A DNA stretch of 64,000 bases, from assembly GCA_037975125.1 (NCBI GenBank), contig CM075850.1, forward strand, positions 67,794,390 to 67,858,389, given 5' to 3'. The stretch's first letter is position 1, and each line of letters starts with the position of its first letter. Made by a program: the position numbers and the translations under genes. Source of the stretch: Latrodectus hesperus (Eukaryota; Arthropoda; Arachnida; Araneae; Theridiidae). Shown piece after piece: positions 60,931-64,000 of the stretch. The notes below the pieces were generated by a model, which did no database searches, had not been told where the DNA came from, and was given only the letters and a program-made list of their open reading frames with translations.

Positions 60931-62008
60931 GAACCTTTACAGTAGGAAGCTCAACCACAAAAGTATTTAGGCTGTCGACTGCCGATATTAAATTTTTCTA
61001 ATAAATAACAAAAAATAAAGCATTAAATAATATATTTTTGATAAAAAAAAACTTGCTAAAGGTATAGCATATATGCAAATACAACTTTTAATGGCCATCA
61101 AAGTGAAATCTTGCATTAATAAAATAATGGTTATGGTAATAATGTTCTTGGTATCAATAGTAAATTTGGGTGAATTTCATTATACAGATCTGAATGCAAT
61201 AGAACTATATATCGGTATGTCACTGAAAGATGTTAGAGTAAATTATAACTTTTTTAGAGCTTCTTACCTTAATAATCTCATTACTTTGAAATAGTTTTTT
61301 TCAAAATAGGAGAGTCACACTTCATATATTTCTCTTTACTAATTCCACATTTCAAATGATGTTATTGCGTGTGTGAGCGTAATATTAACAACCAACTGTA
61401 GAACAAGATTACCTAACTGTGGGAAAAAAATTTTTTTTTTTTTGAAATGTTCGACTTAGCTGAAGAAATTGTTCCATTTGCTGTAATTAAGAAAATGTGA
61501 GCAATGTTATTAATATTTAATATACAACTATACATAAACATAATAAATTCCATGTTTATATAGTATTACATATTATATTAACTATATAACAGTTAATAAA
61601 TATATGCAATTATTTATATCTATAATATAAAATTTGTTCTGGACAACAATTATTTCAATAAATAATATCTTTTTAACTAATTCTGAATGACTGAGTCTGA
61701 TTATTCGACTGACACATTCCAATTCTATATTTTTGATTTTCTTTTAAACTAGACTTTTTTGTGTGAAATTTAAAGCCTTGTTTGATTCTCTGAAATGATA
61801 TAAAATTTAGATTAAAGTATTGCATTTTATTGGGTTGGCAACTAAGTAATTGCGGATTTTACTCATAGATGGCTTCAGTTGAATTTTTAGGTTTGCAGAC
61901 GTAGTATAAATGTAAAACACTTTTTGTTATTTGATAGTTGGCAATTCAGCTGTCAATCAGTAAAAAAGTTTTTGATCGGTTGCGTAGTCGTTTAACGTTC
62001 GTTGAAAA

Positions 62009-62455
62009 ATGGAAAATCAAAAGGAACATTTTCGTCATATTTTGCTTTATTTCCGCAAAGGGAAAAACGCATCACAAGCTCATAAAAAGTTATGTGCTGT
62101 TTATGGTGATGAAGCCTCAAAAGAACAGCAGTGTCAAAATTGGTTTGCCAAATTTTGTTCTGGTGATTTTCACTCAAAGATGAAAAACGCTCTGGTCGTC
62201 CAGTTGAAGTTGATGACGACCTAATCAAAGCGATAATCGATTCGGATCGTCATAGTACAACACGTGAGATTGCAGAGAAGCTTCATCTTCACAAAACTCC
62301 TTAAATGGTAAAAATTTCAATAATAATGATGTCAAATCGTACCCGATTCAGTTTTTTTGCTAATAAAAACCAGAAGTTTTATGAACGTGTGATTATGATT
62401 CTGCCTGAAAGAGGGCAAAAGGTCATTGATCAAAATGGGCAATACATTACAGAAT
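62009..62455 (+). pseudogene. Mariner transposase pseudogene (N-terminus joined to C-terminus)
   Basis: It starts MENQKEHFRHILLYFRKGKN, with the two-HTH DNA-binding region (KNASQAHKKLCAVYGDEASK, CQNWFAKFCSGDF). After a frameshift near 62175 it continues as EKRSGRPVEVDDDLIKAIID and RHSTTREIAEKLH. It then jumps to the protein's end, FYERVIMILPERGQKVIDQN then GQYITE and a stop. The whole catalytic core, with all three Asp, is missing. Confidence 0.85.
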
Positions 62456-62472
62456 AGTTATTTAGTTCCATG

Positions 62473-62684
62473 TAGAGCGCTCCGTGGCTGAGTGGTCAAA
62501 GCATCGCTCCGCTAATCGCTTGAGAGCGTGGGTTCGATTCTCACCGTGGCCCTGGGTGTTTTCTTCGTTATCTTCTGTGGTTGTACATCTGTCATTGTGC
62601 TATTTGTCTTATTATCGACGAAGACTTACAAGCGGATCTCAAGAATCAAGCATACAAGTCTGAGAATATGTAATGTAATAAATA
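62473..62684 (+). mobile_element. tRNA-derived SINE with 9-bp target duplication
   Basis: The element is about 212 bp. Its head has a pol III A box TGGCTGAGTGG (62485-62495) and B box GGTTCGATTC (62531-62540) with a foldable T-stem (GTGGG...CTCAC). The body ends in an AATA-rich tail (ATGTAATAAATA). The host mariner sequence AGTTCCATG occurs directly before (62464-62472) and directly after it (62685-62693), a target-site duplication. The head most resembles a serine-type tRNA, but the acceptor stem does not pair, so it is not a functional tRNA gene. Confidence 0.85.
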
Positions 62685-62740
62685 AGTTCCATGAAAAAAT
62701 TGTCTTTGATCTTCTAAAAAAAATCTGCAATTACAGTTAT

Positions 62741-63121
62741 AACTGTAGCGCTTCGAGCAATATCCACTACGACTATGCCACTTCAAGCAATATCCGGTTT
62801 TGAAAATCCAAATCGCGCTCCAGCTCAAAATTTGAATTATCTTAATCTCGCGTTATTTTCGATTTCAAATAACTTAGATTTACAGAAATATTACAAAACA
62901 TTTAACAAGAAATTAATTTCACGACTTTTACAAAGCATACATTTTACAAAACAAACAGAAAATAACTAAAATGCAATACTACTATTCCTAATTGGTCAAT
63001 AAAATATACATTAATCCAACATATTGTTACAAATTTATAAATAATGATTTTATTTGTCTTAAAATATCTCAGATAGATCGGAAATTCTCACATTTTGGGC
63101 AAAAATTGCGGTATTTAGACG
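62741..63121. other. Short spacer between mariner and LTR element
   Basis: AT-rich sequence; short open frames with no recognisable domain. A tandem-like pair of phrases (CGAGCAATATCC and CAAGCAATATCC, near 62756-62792) is present. Confidence 0.5.
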
Positions 63122-63630
63122 TGTTGTAGTTTAAAAGCGGATTTCCTAATGATTTGGCGACTTGGCGACAGTTGGCGATATTCTTGGTGACTTGGCGACG
63201 GTTGGCGAGATTCTTGGCGACTTGGCGAGAAATCGATACTTCTGGAAACATCCATCACCTAAGCTCTAGGACCAATATTTTCCGAGATAGCCTAGAAGCT
63301 TCCAGAGCCTTGGCGAAATTGGTAGATTTCTCCGCCAAGTCAGGTATAAATACCGCAGCCCGACATGGAATAGTAGTAGAGTTTTGTGAAGACAGTCAGT
63401 GTGTGAAGACGATTAGTTGTGACTGCTAGTTGTTCTCTGTCTGAGGTATTTGAGACCTGTGATTGGAAGCTATTTCTTATTGTATCTGACGAATTGTAGC
63501 TGTATAATTGTGATTGTTACAGCGGGAATTTCGTTTATCTAGTGAAGTTTTTACGAATAAAAGTCTTGTGTTCATTAAGTGGTTGCTTTATTCAACTCTC
63601 AATCAACACGAACCCGTGGAGCTCGGTACA
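63122..63630 (+). mobile_element. 5' LTR of an LTR retrotransposon
   Basis: The segment starts TGTTGTAGT and ends CGGTACA, two bases before a primer-binding site, so TG...CA limits fit an LTR of about 509 bp; the left limit is less certain. Inside are a TATA box (TATAAATA, 63345-63352), a poly(A) signal (AATAAA, 63556-63561) and U3 tandem repeats of 30 bp (63157-63186, 63187-63216, partial to 63230) built on the phrase GCGACTTGGCGA. The 3' LTR lies outside the window. Confidence 0.75.
63157..63230 (+). repeat. 30-bp tandem repeat in LTR U3
   Basis: Two units (GCGACTTGGCGACAGTTGGC... and GTGACTTGGCGACGGTTGGC...) plus a 14-bp partial third. Such U3 repeats often carry transcription-factor sites; no such role is shown here. 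Confidence 0.85.
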
Positions 63631-63632
63631 AC

Positions 63633-63650
63633 TGGTGTCAGAAGTGGGAT
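63633..63650 (+). promoter_or_regulatory. Primer-binding site of the LTR retrotransposon
   Basis: TGGTGTCAGAAGTGGGAT lies two bases after the LTR end. It begins with TGG, complementary to the tRNA CCA tail. By comparison with known elements, the sequence would pair with the 3' end of a leucine tRNA (inference). Confidence 0.7.
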
Positions 63651-63660
63651 TGAAGAGTTG

Positions 63661-64000
63661 ATGCAGCGTGTCACAAGAAAAATGGATATGGATTTAATGA
63701 AAAGTCTTCTCGAAAAATTAGCGGAGCAGATGGCTGAGATGAAAGCTGGACAAGAAGATATGAAAACCGAGATGAAAGCTGGACAAGAAGAGATGAAAGC
63801 TAGACAAGAAGAGATGAAAGCTGGACAAGAAGAGATTAAAACCGAGATGATGAAAGAGATAAAATCTGGACAGGAGGTGATGAAAGCTAGACAAGAAGAG
63901 ATTAACGCCGAGATGATGAAAGAGATAAAATCTGGACAGGATGAGCTCAAGAAGGACATTGTAAGTGTTAAAGAAGAATTCTCCAACATCATTCAGGAGA
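63661..64000 (+). CDS. Gag-like N-terminal reading frame, open to the window edge
   Basis: The ATG at 63661 is the first after the primer-binding site and the frame is open for 113 codons to the end of the window. It begins MQRVTRKMDMDLMKSLLEK and then consists of repeated charged units such as EMKAGQEE, MKARQEE and EIKSGQD, with strong helix and coiled-coil character. At DNA level the unit GAGATGAAAGCTGGACAAGA recurs. Many arthropod Ty3/gypsy-type elements have a coiled-coil N-terminal Gag of this kind. No capsid, zinc knuckle, protease or polymerase is within view, so the superfamily stays open. Confidence 0.65.
   Translation, partial: MQRVTRKMDMDLMKSLLEKLAEQMAEMKAGQEDMKTEMKAGQEEMKARQEEMKAGQEEIKTEMMKEIKSGQEVMKARQEEINAEMMKEIKSGQDELKKDIVSVKEEFSNIIQE

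Larger units (their letters stand above)
57681..61829. other. Region upstream of stomatin; no gene recognised
   Basis: AT-rich intergenic sequence. I looked at the open frames near 57613-57942, 59138-59320 and 60057-60308 and recognise no protein family. It contains a (TA)n tract (60761-60785) and a 20-bp perfect palindrome (60911-60930). Confidence 0.55.
61830..62740 (+). mobile_element. Internally deleted mariner, interrupted by a SINE
   Basis: The left end TTGGGTTGGCAACTAAGTAA with TA before it is a mariner terminal repeat. The right side ends with AAATCTGCAATTAC, the inverse of the left TAATTGCGGATTT, after which the outer repeat is diverged. Between them are the N-terminal part of a mariner transposase, an internal deletion near 62300-62340, and its C-terminal part. 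A SINE (62473-62684) splits the 3' non-coding region. Confidence 0.8.

Noticed and set aside
62473..62552. Functional tRNA-Ser gene
   Set aside because: A and B boxes are good, but the acceptor strands do not pair and the sequence is the head of a SINE flanked by target duplications.
63603..63992. 129-codon - strand frame rich in Ser-Cys-Pro-Ala-Phe-Ile repeats
   Set aside because: It is the antisense shadow of the repeated Gag-like frame; the + strand frame has the ATG after the primer site and coiled-coil character.

Overview
The window is strongly AT-rich animal DNA: long introns with canonical GT/AG junctions, many TA microsatellites, and a dense scatter of decayed DNA transposons. The two protein-coding genes are metazoan. 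Together with the transposon mix (Tc1/Tcb1-like, several mariners, GTF2IRD2-like hAT copies, a tRNA-derived SINE, an LTR retrotransposon), this suggests an arthropod, most likely a chelicerate such as a spider. The species call is inference; the genes themselves are read from the sequence.

Left edge (1-5320): the last two coding exons of a fibrillar collagen on the + strand (1823-2038 and 4966-5109), encoding the end of the C-terminal COLFI propeptide domain. The rest of that gene lies to the left. A near-perfect 28-bp hairpin sits at 1053-1114.

Main gene (8207-57467, - strand): a stomatin / MEC-2-like band 7 (SPFH/PHB) membrane protein. It is recovered completely from seven shared coding exons plus two alternative first coding exons, one at 44397-44217 (321-residue isoform) and one at 57467-57407 (281-residue isoform). 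All junctions agree in phase. The collagen and stomatin genes are tail to tail, about 3.1 kb apart.

The stomatin introns hold the mobile elements. Intron 7 has a mariner with mutated catalytic residues (about 10.08-11.23 kb). Intron 6 has a palindromic mariner made of two 3' ends head to head (12440-13141). Intron 4 has a Tc1 element with intact ends and TA target duplication (18321-19859), a pogo/Tigger-like 5' fragment and a hAT copy (about 20258-22530). The long first introns have a 930-bp non-autonomous foldback element (39839-40769), a second hAT copy (47037 to about 48625) and four of the long (TA)n arrays.

Right edge (61830-64000): a mariner interrupted by a complete tRNA-derived SINE with a 9-bp target duplication, then the 5' LTR, primer-binding site and start of a Gag-like reading frame of an LTR retrotransposon that runs off the window.

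I found no bacterial-type operon, CRISPR array or defence system. The least ordinary items are the alternative-promoter structure of the stomatin gene, the palindromic mariner, the SINE-in-mariner nest, and several perfect or near-perfect hairpins of unknown role.
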